Positions 36,481-50,344 of a stretch of 64,000 nt of DNA are shown in pieces. The notes below the pieces were generated by a model. It did not search any database and had not been told where the DNA came from. It saw nothing but the letters and a program-made list of their open reading frames with translations. Each line of letters opens with the position of its first letter. The first letter of the stretch is position 1. The stretch comes from Ficedula albicollis (taxonomy: Eukaryota > Chordata > Aves > Passeriformes > Muscicapidae): the NCBI RefSeq assembly GCF_000247815.1, contig NC_021673.1:51902138-51966137 (forward strand), written 5' to 3'. The position numbers and the translations under genes were made by a program.

Positions 36481-38773
36481 CTAGCCACAGGCATGAGTTA
36501 CATCACCTCTGTGACTACTGAAGCTCACTGCAATATGCACCAAAATCTTGACATCACAGACTTCCAGCATTTCTTGACTGTAGAAAAAATATTAAGCCAC
36601 CTTTGCCTTATGCCTCCTGAAAATAGTAGTGCTAGAAAATAAGTAATCTGGGAACAGGCTCTAGGTAGAAGGATAAAAGCTAGAATACAGTATCCCAGGG
36701 CAAAAAAGAATTATTCTCATATGGAACTTTAATGATGAATGGGCCCATGGATCACAGGGGATATTGTGCTAAAATCTGTGAAAACCTAGGACAACTGCTT
36801 GAGATTTGTGTGCGTTTAAAGGTGCCCCAAAAATTCTACTTTGCATTCACACATCACCAGCTCTCTGTAGGAACTCTTTTAACATTTACAGAACAGTGTT
36901 AAAAGCACGCTGTTCTGCACCAGTTATCCACGTATTTGCTACACCAATTGCACCATTCAACATGCATATTTCAATAAATATTTCAATGTTATTTTCTTTC
37001 TACAATGCAGACTCTGCAGGGAGGGGAAAGAGGGAGAGTGCTCTCTGGATTTTGGAGGAAAATTGCATCTAAATTATCCATATTTGAGTAATAATACAAC
37101 AAATTGCATCTATGACATTTTTAGTGATTTAGACTGAAGAAACATCAAAGATACTCACAGTATCTGTATATTCTGAATTAAGACAGGAACATATGAATGG
37201 CACACAGCCCGTTTAGAATTTTCGTTTTTTTGAATTCTGTTTTTTTTTGTTATCTTCAAGAGCTTAGACTCACTGATTTTAGGTTTTTCCACAAACAGAA
37301 AGAGGAGAATAAGGAGTTCTCTCCTGAAGGAAATAAGTATCACTCCAAGTCAAGGGAATCTTCATATATCACACGTTCATTCATAGATTAATATCTCCAT
37401 TTCCTCAACCCACTAGGATCTATCTAAGATTTCAGAAGATACTGACTTCAAACCTGAAACTACAGAACATCTCATATTTTGTCCTGCAAGTGCAGGATGT
37501 ATAGGTTGCCACACTCACAGGTTCCATTTCATGCATCAGGCTAGCAGACAAAAAGCAAACAAACTGCTTTACACTCAGTGGGAGCTGTTTTGTGAAAGTA
37601 ATTTTGTACAGACTGACAGTTCTCCCACATAGATGCCCTTGTTGTATGTATCAAAGACTAACTACTTTGGAAAAAACCCACCCAGTTTCAGGATAATTTA
37701 TTAATTATCTCCTCCTAAGATTCCTCTCATGACCTGCCTAATATGTTTGACATAAAGTGACATTACATTTTGGAAGCTCTGAGAAATGATTTTTGCTTGG
37801 GTTATGGCAAGATGTTATACGATAACACACTTTTTCTTTTTAGAAACCTTAAGCAGTAGTATTTTTCTGAATGTCTATCAAATGAAATCTTAGAAAATCT
37901 TGAAAGACTGGCTGGTTGATAATATTTGGTGTGCGTAGAAGGCTAATATTTTTAAATATTTAAATATTTATATATATTAATACTTTAAATATTTTTAAAA
38001 TAAAATTCAGCTGCCAAATTTGTAGGCAGAAAGACAAGGGAGAGCCCTTGTGCACACACTGAAACCGGGATTGTTGATCAGCTCCCCATTTGCAGGTGAC
38101 TGTGCAGCTTCCCAGTCAGATGTGTCTGCGTCCCCCATCCCTTGACAGACCACTATCCATGTGCTCTTATATCACAGAGACACAGTATTTGTGATTTCTT
38201 TCTTATCAGTGTTCTCTGTCAGCTAAATACCCTGTACTCTTTAATGTCCCTCTGCTCCAGCCGGGAAAAATGGGGAAGAAGCCTTTGCCCTCTGACTGAG
38301 AATTGCACCATATGGCACAGGTAGTACCTATAATTTCAGACACTGGAATAAAATTTGGATATATTATTGCAAATCCAAGCCAATTTCTTTCAAATTTATA
38401 GCGATTTTTAGATATAAAGTACCACCATTTTCAGCATGGCAGCACATTATACTGAGTATAGCTAGTATACCTCAAATTCAGAAAATATGAAAAAGTACCC
38501 TTTCCAATAAAAGATGCAAAGACAGTTCACAAGAGTCAAAAATAAAACAGATAAAACAAGAAGTTGTTTAGCACTGCTTTTTTAGATTTTGTCCCATTTC
38601 CTCAGAATATTATCATAAAAAAGTCATTAAAGTTAACAATGCATATGTCTATTTCTTTAGCTTTTCCCCATTACCCTTAATACTACTTGCTAGAAGACAG
38701 AATTTCATGAAACTAAACATACTTTTGGATGAGGATGTGCTTTTTACAAGCAAGTGATGAAGCTGTGTGATTT
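36481..38773. other. AT-rich single-copy DNA, no gene recognised
   Basis: It includes a very AT-rich patch of ATATTTAAATATTT type near 37950-38000. No coding sequence or repeat family was recognised. Confidence 0.55.
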
Positions 38774-38812
38774 AAAAAAATAAAAAAAATAAAAAAAATA
38801 AAAAAAATAAAG
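38774..38812. repeat. (A7T)n microsatellite, about four units
   Basis: An eight-base unit of seven A and one T is repeated about four times. It ends some 120 bases before the homopolymer block at 38935. Confidence 0.9.
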
Positions 38813-38934
38813 CCCTTAATGACATCTGTGTGCTAATGTTTCAGAACATCTGTTGGATGCTCCTAGGAAAAGACCTTCACAGAGACACAGAACTGTACAG
38901 GTCAGCAAATCATCTCCTGAAGACCTCCAGGCCC

Positions 38935-39144
<210 letters not shown>

Positions 39145-40054
39145 ACCTTGAGGAAAAGCTGCAGTTGTCTCCTTTTTAACAGTATTCCAACCAGACTTCA
39201 TGCATCACCATTAACAGCAGTCAGAGACCAAAAACGAAGCATAAACAGAAAAAAATCTAGGATAAGATTGTTCAAAAATCATAGAAGATGATTGATAGGT
39301 AGGGCAATTTTTATGAGGTTTCCTGGCACCTACTGTTAGGGCTTACCCTGACAGGCAAATGGCCTCCTTAAACTTATTGAAATTAAAATAAAGGATGACA
39401 AATTACTGAATGTAGCATTAAGCTATGTAGATAACCAAACTTCTGTCTTCCCCCTGCTCTTCTACTTCAGCCTGGCAGCATTCTTCAGAGAAGGGACCTA
39501 AGAGTATGGCAAGATATGAACAGATTTTTCTCTATAATAAATCCTATCAAGAGGACAATGCTACAGGAGATAGCAATATTCTTGAAATGCATAAAAGACA
39601 TCATCTCAGAAATACCTGTCTGCCATTCAAACGTAGTTAAATTTGCTAGGAATGAACTAACCTGACCCTTTTCCTTTTTTAGTTTTTGGGGGCTGTTTTT
39701 GGTTTTGTTTTTCTCATCTTCATTTTGTAAAAAAGAAAAGAGAAGATAAAACATTAGAGCATAAGGAGAATGCAGACAAATTTTCTTCCCTATAATACTT
39801 TCACTAACAAAATTTATTCTTATAGCTGCCCATCTGTACCATGACAAAGAAAGTATGAGGATGGGAATTAAAGGAAAACAATTCCAAAATATATATATCA
39901 AGTAATAATTTTGCATGCTGTGGTTTTACACGTTTCTCTACCATACGATGCAAGAGAAGATTTTTCAAAAAGCTCGGTATTGTTTCAAATGTAACACCTC
40001 ACTGTGTAACTTTGGTTTTAAATATTTTCATCATACAGGGTTACCTAATGGCAT
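39145..40054. other. Single-copy DNA, no gene recognised
   Basis: The 143-codon minus-strand frame at 39485-39916 is AT-driven, with hydrophobic stretches but no family signature, and is not called as a gene. Confidence 0.55.
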
Positions 40055-40165
40055 GGAATTTTATCATCCCTGCTTTACAAGGAGGAAAACATGGACCCTG
40101 GAGATGTGAACTTTTGCATTCTCAGATTTTGCAGCAGAAGAAGAGCAGTAGAAATAGAAATACAA
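40055..40165 (-). mobile_element. MIR-like SINE remnant
   Basis: The plus strand reads TTTATCATCCCTGCTTTACA followed by AGGAGGAAAACATGGA. This matches the reverse complement of the MIR 3' part ('atccccattttacagatgaggaaactgagg'). A weaker match continues to about 40165, including AGCAGAAGAAGAGCAGTAGA against 'agctagtaagtggcagag'. It is old and incomplete, and the orientation is opposite to the copy at 15.3 kb. Confidence 0.45.
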
Positions 40166-43100
40166 GCTAAGAAAACACTACTGCAGAGTAACTCCCTGTA
40201 ACTATGAAAGAAATCGTTAAATCTGTGCTTCTCTATCAGCTCTTAAAGTACAGTTACAACGATCTGTATTCACAAGGATTTTAGAAAGGGATGGATAACA
40301 TAACTATTTATCACATGATCAAACACATGCTTTTAAACAGTGGAAAATGCAGCTCAAAACTGTCAAAGTGCAGGGTACAAGGATAGAAAAAGTAGTAACT
40401 TCTCCTGTTCCTTTTCTTTCCTTTTTGAGAGCTAAAACCAATTTTCCTAAAGATATGTTTATTCTTTTCTATACATTCAAGATGTCAAACTGAAGGGATT
40501 TTGACACCCATTCATTCTTAAAGGCAAAGAGCTTAGCCAGCAAGAGGATAAAAAAGAAAGGATTACTTTTGCAAAAGTATCATTCAAATTCTTGATTATA
40601 CCCTAAAAATGAAGGAAATGTATTCCACTACTTTTCAAATGTAAGTAGCTCAAATAATGATGGCAAAATGAAGTGACTTAATAACAATTCAAGAAAATAG
40701 AAAATTTAGTTCTTAAAATCTTTTTTTGTATTTTAAAATATGCTCATTTTGTAAGTGGCTGACATAATAGCAGAGAAATGAACATGAATTAGCAATAATT
40801 TAGATAAATGCCAGGAGAGTGAATACTGTGAGTACTTTGAAATCTTTTTGAAATTGTAAAATTCATTAGAAAAGGGCGTGGGTGGAAGGTAGAACTATCT
40901 CTGTGGCTCAGCTCCCTGCTGAGAAAAATAATTCAATAAAAGTTTTTATAAAAAAATAATGAAATACATTTAAAGACCATTATGTACACTGTCTTAATGA
41001 AACTTATAACCTTTACCTACAGTGGCCTGTGCAAGCAAAATCCAAACATGTGCAAAGTGTCTATTGGCATATTTGGAGCTCTTGTCTCTCTACTGATATG
41101 TTATACCAGAAAACGAATGTATCCTAGGAAAGTAAATTCTTTACAATATTATATTAAAAGCACTGGTGGGAAGGAATCAGAGGAAGGAAATGGAGGAAAG
41201 GACTGTGCTGTATTTTATGCCATAGCTCAGTCCTTCAGTACATTAACAGTCCCCAAAAATTTGAGAAAGTGAAATTCAATTCTCTCCTGCAGAGATCTGC
41301 AGCTACAATAAGATGGCAGGTCAACTATCAGACAAAATATATTCTGAAGTACGTGATGCTCTGTGTGGCTCAAAAAGAGGACTTTTCAGCTTTCATCTTA
41401 ACTGAAAATTCACAGGAACAGGTGGTTGGTGCGTGATCCAATTGCTGTGTGCAGGAGGTGCTGATAACACCAGAGAAGCCTGAGGGGCTACTGCTCTGCC
41501 CCTCGGCCTACAGTGTCACTCCTGCCCTGTCTGTCTAGCAGGCTGCTCAAGTATTGTGCTCAAGACAGAAGGGCTCCCTGGCAGGAGAAACCAAAGGAGG
41601 CCCATCTCAGACCACTATAGCACAGTCTGGAAAGTCCCAGATAGTTTGGAAAGCTTTGCAAGCAGAAAGTTTGAAGAAGGTTTAAGGCAAACTGCTAGCT
41701 GAGAGTGTCAGTGAACCCATTTCTGCTTCTTGAAAGACTACAGAAACCACTGAGACATAAAAGGAAAAGAACTTTGCTCACATCCTCGTCGTATCTGTGC
41801 TGCTTTCCTCCTTTCCAAATGAGAGGTGGGGGTGGACACAACACATTTAACACCCTGGCAACTGATTTGAGGTTTGGGGGTTTTTGGTCTTTTTCCTTTG
41901 TTTTCTTTTAATTGCCAGTTAGTCAAGAAAGCACCAGAATCATGCAGAAATAAGTTATGATAATCTACAGTACATGCTCATTAGTAACATAAAACCCAGT
42001 AATGTTTCTGCAGTATCATATCCTAGGATTAAGGCTAAAAAGTGGAGAGAAAGAGGGAAAAAAACATTTTAAGTATATACTAAGTATAGCAGCATGAGGA
42101 TTGTTATAGTTTATTTTGCCACAAGATATAACCACATTATATTTTCTCAGGCAGTCCAACAGCTTTTCTTTTTCCATCCCAAAAGAACCCCTTTCTTCCC
42201 TAAAACCCAGTTGTGCCATTAAAAACAACACTCTCCCCATTGAAAATGATCTCCCCTTCATATCAACCAATGTTTAGTGAAAATATTTGAACTCTATTAT
42301 ACCATAGAAAAATTTTGTTTTTACTTTCCATTATTCAGTGTGCAGAAATAAAAAATCTTTTTTGTTTCCAGTAAACGATACAGAAATTAAGAAAATATTC
42401 CTCATGTTTTCTAGATTTTAAATGCATTTATAATTCACTTTGCTTGTTTCAAGTCAAGTTTTTGGAAGCCTGATTTTTTTTAAAAATAAGTGTACTGTTC
42501 ATTGTAGGCATGGGTCAACTAAATCTTGATAGTTGTAGCAGTAGGCATTGCTCTTATGTCTGTATTAAACACTGCTGCATATACACCCAAAGACTACAAC
42601 CTAAAACACTCCATATTTCACCATCACTATACAGCAGGACTTTGAAAGAGAGTTTGAAACAATCAAATTCCTGCAGCAACCAGGAACCAAGAGCAGCACA
42701 ATCACTCCTGTCAACTTTACTTGCTTTATTTTACAAGTTTGACAATCAAGGGATACATAAAGATTATACTAGAATGACTAATTATCTATATAGATAAAAA
42801 GAAATTCCTGTGTCCTTTACTGCCACTAATGATTTCAAGTTCTCTTATGCCTGGTTATCACAAAGAGAGTTTATTTCCTTCTAATTCACATATTGTTTTA
42901 CATATCTGAAGATCTCTATCACACCCGTATTTAGCACACCCAGTTCTTCCATTCCCCCCCAGGCCCCCTCAAGCTTATATTCTAAACTTTGCCTCAGACC
43001 TATTTCTAAGTAACTGTATAAGAAAGTGTCTGGGTTAGAAACATCAGTGTAAAGCATAGAAAACCTCATGCACAGTACTGGCTCACACTGGAATTCTCAT

Positions 43101-44868
43101 ATTCTTGGAGGTAAACAGCTGACAGAGTTGACTGTCCCTCTGCTGGAAGCAGTACAAACCCTGCTTTTTCATTAAATTCTTAAATTAAATGACCCCCCCA
43201 CATACAGAAAATGGAAAATTTTCTTTCCAGTGTGGCCCAAAAGGCAAAAATCAGGTTCTTCACGTTGAAAACACATAGAATAGTGAAAAACACCACAAGT
43301 TTTTCAATACATTTGTGTGTCTTCTGAGGTACATGGATTTAAATGCTTTACATATTTATTTTTATATATTCAATGAGAATTTTTATAAGTATCATACAAA
43401 ATTTATATCCATTGTATTATTCAGATACTTAATTGGGACATAGAATGGTAAGATAAAAGATAATGAAAATATATTATCTGCATGTGTAAAGTTTGTTTTG
43501 TAAAACACGCTGTTCTACAAGTGTGAATTGAAACTGAAAATGTAAATAAAAATGATAATTAATTTTAATAATTTAATAATTCCTGCTACATATGCAGAAA
43601 ATCTATTTTTGAGAGGCACTGCAATTTGGTAATAGATGGGTTGCTTTAAATCAATAACTGAGTAGAGAGTATGCCTGTAAACAACACATAATTTTCTGCA
43701 CTGTAACAATGGTGGTGGTTCAGCACAATTTGTGATGTAAACAATTTACATACAGATTGTGAATCATAATGAATTTCTAGAAAATGATGTTTCCACCAAA
43801 ATAAGTCAACATAGGGAACAGGTTCACTGTCTTACCCTCACGGAGAGTCTTCATAAGGCATTTGAAACTGGTACAGGTAAACGCAACTCAGTTTCCAATG
43901 GTTTATGAATGACGTGGTATTTTCTGGGTGCCTGCAATCTGCAGGGCACGTGACTTCCTCAGCACACTTCATCCATTCTCAAGATGCCCGTGATGGTCAC
44001 GGGTCTCTCCCAGGGGTGGGAGTAATTCACACATGCCCTGCAGGTTTCTTGCCCTCCCACTCAAGCTTCACAGACCTCCTGGGGCACACTGGGGCTTTTT
44101 TGCTTCCCATCCCTTGGGTCTTCTTCTGACAAAACCAGGCACACCAAGAACTCCTGAAGTACTAATACAGATATTGTCTTAAAACTACTTCTTCTTTCCT
44201 GTTCTGTCAGAGAAGTGGTCAGAAGTGTGGATTGCATTACAACAGCAGGACACAGTAACTTTAGTTTTCCTGCTGATGCTTTGACTCCTAATAGCATGGT
44301 AGTGCTCAAATATTTGATCATGATTATGATGTTTATCAGTGGAAACATACCTGCAAGAAATTAGTCATTTCTCTTTCCTTCCCTCTAATTTAATAAGGAG
44401 GAAGATTTTATTAATATTCATTCTTATTCATTCCTTGATATACACACTGATCTATTGAAAAATACCACAAACATTTTTTAACAAAATCTAATGCCTAGCA
44501 AGTATACATAGGCTGCTGCCACATGTCATGTCTGTTGTCCCCAGGGGATGTTCCTACCAGGTGACAGATTCCCAGAAAAGAGCTTATTTGCTTCAGCTTC
44601 CCCAGAGCCAATTCATTTATTTCAAAGGTCCCAGAACAGGGAAATCCAGTCCCACACAGACCTGCACAGAGAAGATACACATCCCACACACTAGAGGACT
44701 ACCAGCATGCACTAGGCAAGTGTTCAAAAGGACTTTTACCCTTCAAAGAGTTTTACTGGGGAGGCTGGAACAGGTTTTTCTCCCTTAATCACACCACTGA
44801 GAAAGGGTGGTGAACTCAAAGGGTTATTTCTGAAATCTGTTGCAGCTAGTACAGCAAGCTGACCTATT
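40166..44868. other. Single-copy DNA, no gene recognised
   Basis: There is a mildly GC-richer patch at about 41400-41660 and another at 43920-44130. Neither has a CpG island or a recognised coding frame. The frames of 84-96 codons in this stretch lack domains. Confidence 0.5.
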
Positions 44869-45006
44869 ACATCTTATAGCATATTTCACAGACGTACACC
44901 TGAGTAACAATAGCAATCAGGGGAAAAATTCAGCAACCACATCTTACAACATATTTCACAGACGTACACCTGAATAACAATAGCAATCAGGGGAAAAATT
45001 CAGCAA
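44869..45006. repeat. Tandem duplication, 70-bp unit, two copies
   Basis: Copy 1 (44869-44938) and copy 2 (44939-45006) differ at about three bases. The end overlaps the start of the next repeat array at 45004 by two or three bases. Confidence 0.94.
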
Positions 45007-45329
45007 ATTGGACTGTTAAAATATGAGTTTCAGGAAAGGAAATGGAAACTGTGCATCCGTGCAGACAAAGCTTTTTGACTCCAGCTATATCTGATACAAC
45101 TGGATACAACAAATGCCTGTAATATGCAACCTTTCCCAACAGCTGATGCAACTGGATACAGCAAATGCCTGTAATATGCAACCTTTCCCAACAAATTGGA
45201 CTGTTAAAATATGAGTTTCAGGAAAGGAAATGGAAACTGTGCATCCGTGCAGACAAAGCTTTTTGACTCCAGCTATAGCTGATGCAACTGGATACAGCAA
45301 ATGCCTGTAATATGCAACCTTTCCCAACA
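45004..45329. repeat. Nested tandem array of form A-B-B-A-B
   Basis: Unit A (about 87 bp) occurs at 45004-45090 and 45192-45278. Unit B (about 52 bp) occurs at 45091-45142, 45143-45194 and 45279-45329. The first B differs from the other two at shared positions (GATACAACTGG against GATGCAACTGG). That fits one duplication of B and another of A-B that took the second B type. Minus-strand frames across it repeat the peptide GKVAYYRHLLYP, but the array is not coding. Confidence 0.93.
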
Positions 45330-45865
45330 TGTTATAAACAGAAGCTGTGTTTGTTTAATTCTGTGCTTGCATTTGCTTTGAGACAGAATCAATATATCGG
45401 ATCCAAAATTAGAAAATATTTCTACTTACATAATTATTTTTACTTATCCCTGAATTTTTGTCCCCCTACATCTCCTATGTTCTGAATTTATTCATGTCAG
45501 TCTGTGTATCTAATTCTGCAAACCTTTTCTCAGCAGAGAAGTCCCCTGAAATAAACTTGATCCACTAAAGCACTTTAGTTCATGAAGTCAATAGAGCCAT
45601 TCATTGCTTAAAGGTAGCCAAAAGACCTAAGTGTGTGTTACTGTGCAGGCCTGAGAAAGAAAGGGCTGTTCATGACAGTAAGTGCTTTTTAAATCGTCCC
45701 TACACAGAAAAGCTATCAGTGCTACATTTTCAGGCTAACTCTTCTGTGGAGATTCAGGAGTGACTTCAGCATCCATTTACATTCACTTCTAGAAACCATA
45801 TCTGAGTGGCAGATGGCTTTGTCTGTCTGCAGTCCTGAGCACTTACAAAGAAGAAAAGAAGAAAA

Positions 45866-45960
45866 GATCACAGAACATTCTGACTTGGAGGGGACCCACA
45901 AGGATTGTCGAAGTCCAACTCCAAACTCCACATAGGACAGCCCCAAGAATCACAAACATG
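45866..45960 (-). mobile_element. CR1 LINE 3' terminal fragment
   Basis: The plus strand reads GATCACAGAACATTCTGACT, then TGGAGGGGACCCACAAGGAT, then TGTCGAAGTCCAACTCC. This is the reverse complement of the 3' end of a CR1 subfamily common in birds ('agaatcacagaatattctgagttggaagggacccacaaggatcatcgagtccaactcc'). It is only about 95 bp long, a severely truncated insertion. Confidence 0.85.
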
Positions 45961-48900
45961 AAACTTTAGAACATTTATGGATACTATCACAATGCTGAAA
46001 TATTAATAGTGGGCAGTAAGATAAGCCAACATATATTCTCGTTACTCCCACATAGCATCTATTACTACAGAATAACTAGGGTCTTTCATTATTAGTTATA
46101 AAATGTGTACAAAATTCCTTGTAGAGTGGTGAATTAAGTCTTAAGAGCAGATTACTTCTTCATACTGGCTATAGTTTTTACTGCATTTGGACAAGGCTGA
46201 TACTAAACAAAAACTCCAATTACAAGTTATATTACAATAAGCAGTGGGGAAGATCTCACCTTTCATAGTTTTCGTTCATCTAACATCATTCCTTTATTGC
46301 ACAGATAAATCACAATTGAAATCCCTTAGCTCCAAGTATATTCCCTTTCCCTGCCTATTTCTTTTAAATAAGTAAATAAATAAATAAATAAGCAGAAGTA
46401 CCAAGTGCCTGCTAATGACATAAAGTAAAATCTCTTGTCCAAATATGACACAGCAAAAATACACTGAACTGTTCTATCTTTGAGGCTCCCAATATATGGT
46501 GAAGAGGTAACTCCTTTGTACCTGCAAGTATCTGCTCTTCAGCAGAAGAGAATAAAAACGACTGCATGTTCCAATTTTATAAGGCATCCTCAAGGCTAAA
46601 AATATAGATGTTTTTAAAGCTTGAGAGGTAAGTCACTCGGGTCCCTTGCTGTGTATTGATTAAAAAATAAATGGGTTCATTACCTTGTTAGCAAAGTATC
46701 ATGAGGAGAAGCAGTCTCATGGAATTTCAGAAAATCAATTTCATGTTAAAACTAATTTCTTTTCTCACCTTTTTATGGAGAAGAGGATGTCAAGGTCTAG
46801 ATCAAATGGTCTGAGGACATGATGAGGAATTACAATCTCCAGAGTTCAAATTCAAGGCTGATACTGAGCCAGGCTATGGCCATAAACCAAAATATTAATA
46901 TGTTTGAAACAGGGAATACAAATCTATTCTGCTGCTGCTGCTCTGCGGGAGTAGTTGAAGTATCCTAACCCAGCCACTTCAAAGATGGCTGGACCTTTTC
47001 TATTAACTTAAAACGGAGGAAAGCTAAGAACCTGCATTTGCACAGTGTTTTGAATGCGAAGATTGCAAGCATCTCTCATAATTATTGATAACATGAAGAC
47101 ATGGGACAATATCAAATTTGCTACATTTTCCCTTTCATAATAATCGTTATGCTAGATAAGCATTAAAAAACCTAGATCTTCACTTCCTTTTCTTTTTTTT
47201 TTCCCCAATAGCAATAAACCCACCTGGAAACTACAATTTACCCAGCTAAGGATCCAAGTACTGCTCCCTCTGGCATACTGAATCTCAGAGGTAGCTAAAA
47301 GCACCTTGTGATCAGAGGGCTGGTAAAAACCTGTCTGTCCACTCCTTTCAAGGCTCTGTGATTGAGCTGCAACGTGCATGTACACAGAAAGTACTAATGT
47401 AGTGCTTTGAATCACAGGAGCTTTTCCAAGCCTGGCTCCAAACAGCAATCAAAAAGCTGAATCTAAACTGTATCCTCATTTTATTTTTTGTTCTCTGAAA
47501 TTTTTGTAATATCCCAGTTTTATCACTTTTAGATCCCACCTTTCCTCAGAATCACAGGTTTGGTTTTGACCTATTTTAAGGGCCTGAAAGATCTGAAAAA
47601 CGAAGTCAAAAATATGACATCCCTTTCTTTATTTTATTTTCAAAAGGTTAGGATAAGATCAGTAACTTTAATTTGAGCAAGGCTTAAAAACTAGGAGATA
47701 TTCTTATGAATTTTTAGTGAATTTGAGAAGTTTTCCATATGTATCTTGTATTAGTTGAACCTTTACTTTTAGAAATACTGAAAAGTATTTGATTTCCATT
47801 TGTATTGTTTTTGCAAGTAGTAACAAACGGATCCTTTGTACAGTAACAGAGTATTTCAGACATTTGTAAAAGGAATCCTCCGGTGTTTTTTAAATTGTAA
47901 TTTAAGACAGTATAACATGACTGTGTTTATTCCACATATAAGAATCCCATCCACCCAAAGAAAAATTAATAAAAGTTAGCATGCAGTCCAGCAAATTTGA
48001 GACCAAGTCTCAACAGCAAATTTAAAATCACTGGTGTGGGCAATCCCTATCCATATTGAAAATAGTAGTTTTTAGCATTCTGAAAGTAAAATTCCCAATA
48101 AGAAATAAAAAATGTTCTAATCATTAGATGATGTTTATGTTATAATGAATCTTTTCTTAGATCCTTCGACCCTTCTTTGCCTTCACGAATATGAAAATTA
48201 CTTCTTCCACAAGATAAATGAAATACCTTTGGGCTTGAAAATGCCTAAGGCTTACCATGAGTGCTGTTAGAAAAAGCAGTAGCACTACCAATAGTATGTT
48301 TGCAGCACAAAACATACATATCACCCTGATTTTAATTTCTCAGCTTGAAGATTTCATACAGATTTTTCTTTAGACAGATACTTCTCTTAGGTAAGTTCTT
48401 GTGTTCAAATACCAGATAGCTTTACACACAGTGTATCTATTATTCCCCAATGAGTGATTTCTGTTGAGATGCACACTGAAATTACTAGCCATCTTCAAGA
48501 CAGATACACAGATTTTACATATTAACACTGTCCAGGACAGGGTGAGAGATGCAGAATGAAAGCACAACTCTTGAGCTGTCTCAGGGCTGGTGCTGTTCTC
48601 TGGGTAAGGCAGACCCACCACAAGGCTGCCATAGGCAACTGCCCGTGTGGCATTCCCCACAGTTTCCTCTGATTACAGGAAACAGCCAGAGATATTGCAA
48701 GCCACTCCTCAAACCCAACAGAGGTTTCCACAGCTAGTTAGTCCTTACAATCATAACATAATCTTAAAATTTACTCCAGTGCTGCACTGTCCTGTCCATT
48801 TCAAATTTTCCTACTGTTTCAACTAAGCCCTCATATGATCTAAGGCTATTTTATATATCATACTACTACACTCCACACTTACAAGATATGTTATATATCT

Positions 48901-49137
48901 TCCAAAATTTCCAAATCTAAAATGTAAATTAAAAATTCACAGAAGTCTTCTGCATTAAGTCTACCTTCAGGTCCAAGCCTTCCCCATATGAAATAGCTGC
49001 TGCCTCTTTCTCCTTTTTGTGCTATTTATGAATAGCTGATTATATTGTTTCCACTGGCTTCTTGTTAATGGCTTCACAGCTTCTTAGGAATTCAAATCCC
49101 AAGAAGAAATTATGTTTCCTCAACTAAAGATAAAGGT
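45961..49137. other. Single-copy DNA with a short (TAAA)n tract, no gene recognised
   Basis: A (TAAA)n microsatellite lies near 46366-46392 and a short CTG run near 46930-46942. The open frames reach 98 codons and show no domain. No repeat family was recognised. Confidence 0.55.
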
Positions 49138-49381
49138 ATATAGCTCCACATCTAGTTGTCTGTACTCATGAGCAATGTCTATTTAACTTCTCACCAGAAC
49201 AAAGCATGACAAATGTTCTGTTCTGTTTTTTTTTTATTTGGCATTGCTGTGTGATTTGATATATATCTCCACATCTAGTTGTCTGTACTCATGAGCTATG
49301 TCTATTTAACTTCTCACCAGAACAAAGTATGACAAATGTTTTGTTCTGGTTTTTTTTTATTTGGCATTGCTGTGTGATTTG
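49138..49381. repeat. Tandem duplication, 123-bp unit, two copies
   Basis: Copy 1 (49138-49260) and copy 2 (49261-49381) differ at about five positions. This is the longest unit among the simple two-copy duplications and among the more diverged. Confidence 0.93.
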
Positions 49382-50231
49382 GGTTTGGGGTTTTTCTTAG
49401 CAAATGTGTTCTTAATTTTATTTATTTAAATGTTTTTAAACGTCATTGTCCTAGGTGCTGATAGGAATCTTCTACTGAATTACCTCAATCTGTTTATTTA
49501 AAACTTGTACTATTTTCTCACTTCACAATGTAACTGAGAATCTAGATTGAGAGAATCATGAGGCTAATTTCCTCCAAGTGTTTCTTTCTTCAGAATTTCT
49601 TAGGCGCTTTGTTTCTTAGAGTAAGGGGACTTTTGCTAGGGAAGAGGTAAAAATTTGGGAATGCAACATATATTGGTCGTAAAATAAAGGACCTAATATA
49701 AACATCAACTTGATGATCTTTGGAAGGCTTATATGCATTTTGAAAATGTTTCCAAATAATTTTACAAGTATAATTTCCTCATTTTATTTGTAAATTGCTG
49801 CTTTTTGGAGTTAAACATTTAAATTATTTTTTAATAATTCATTGTAGAGTCCATATGAGATTTTAAGTTAGGCAATGACAACTAGATATTCCATCTGGAA
49901 CATTATGAATGTATTTTAGCAAAACAAGGTAGAATTGCCTGTATAAAAATGCTTGCAGCATGTTTTATTAATATTCAAATCTGTTTCTTGTATATAAGGA
50001 AAACTGATCTCAGAACCTGCGACATAATATTTAATAATGAGTAAACCAGCTTTGTTTAAAAAAGCAGTAAGTTAGGCTCATTGGAAAAGCAGCAAGGCAG
50101 AGGCCAAAAATTCGCCTGAGCAGGGAATTTGACATGACCCTACAAAATGCTAACAGTAAAATATGAGAACGTAGTCCAGAACTGTGCAGGAATTTTGTCA
50201 CTGGAATGTATGGCGATAATATTTTCTCAAC

Positions 50232-50344
50232 GTACTGCACTCAGCTGTTTCCAGAAATAGTAAGATGTAATAATAGATGAAGTAATGTGTACTGCACTCA
50301 GCTGTTTCCATAAATAGTAAGATGTAATAATAGATGAAGTAATC
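50232..50344. repeat. Tandem duplication, 57-bp unit, two copies
   Basis: Copy 1 (50232-50288) and copy 2 (50289-50344) differ at one G/T position. Confidence 0.94.

Noticed and set aside
39485..39916. 143-codon minus-strand frame with hydrophobic stretches
   Set aside because: AT-rich DNA gives hydrophobic codons. No membrane-protein family, splice sites or conserved motif were seen.
44987..45330. Minus-strand frames with a repeated YYRHLLYP peptide, as a possible repeat protein
   Set aside because: The repetition follows from the A-B-B-A-B DNA array. There is no start context and the frames are short.
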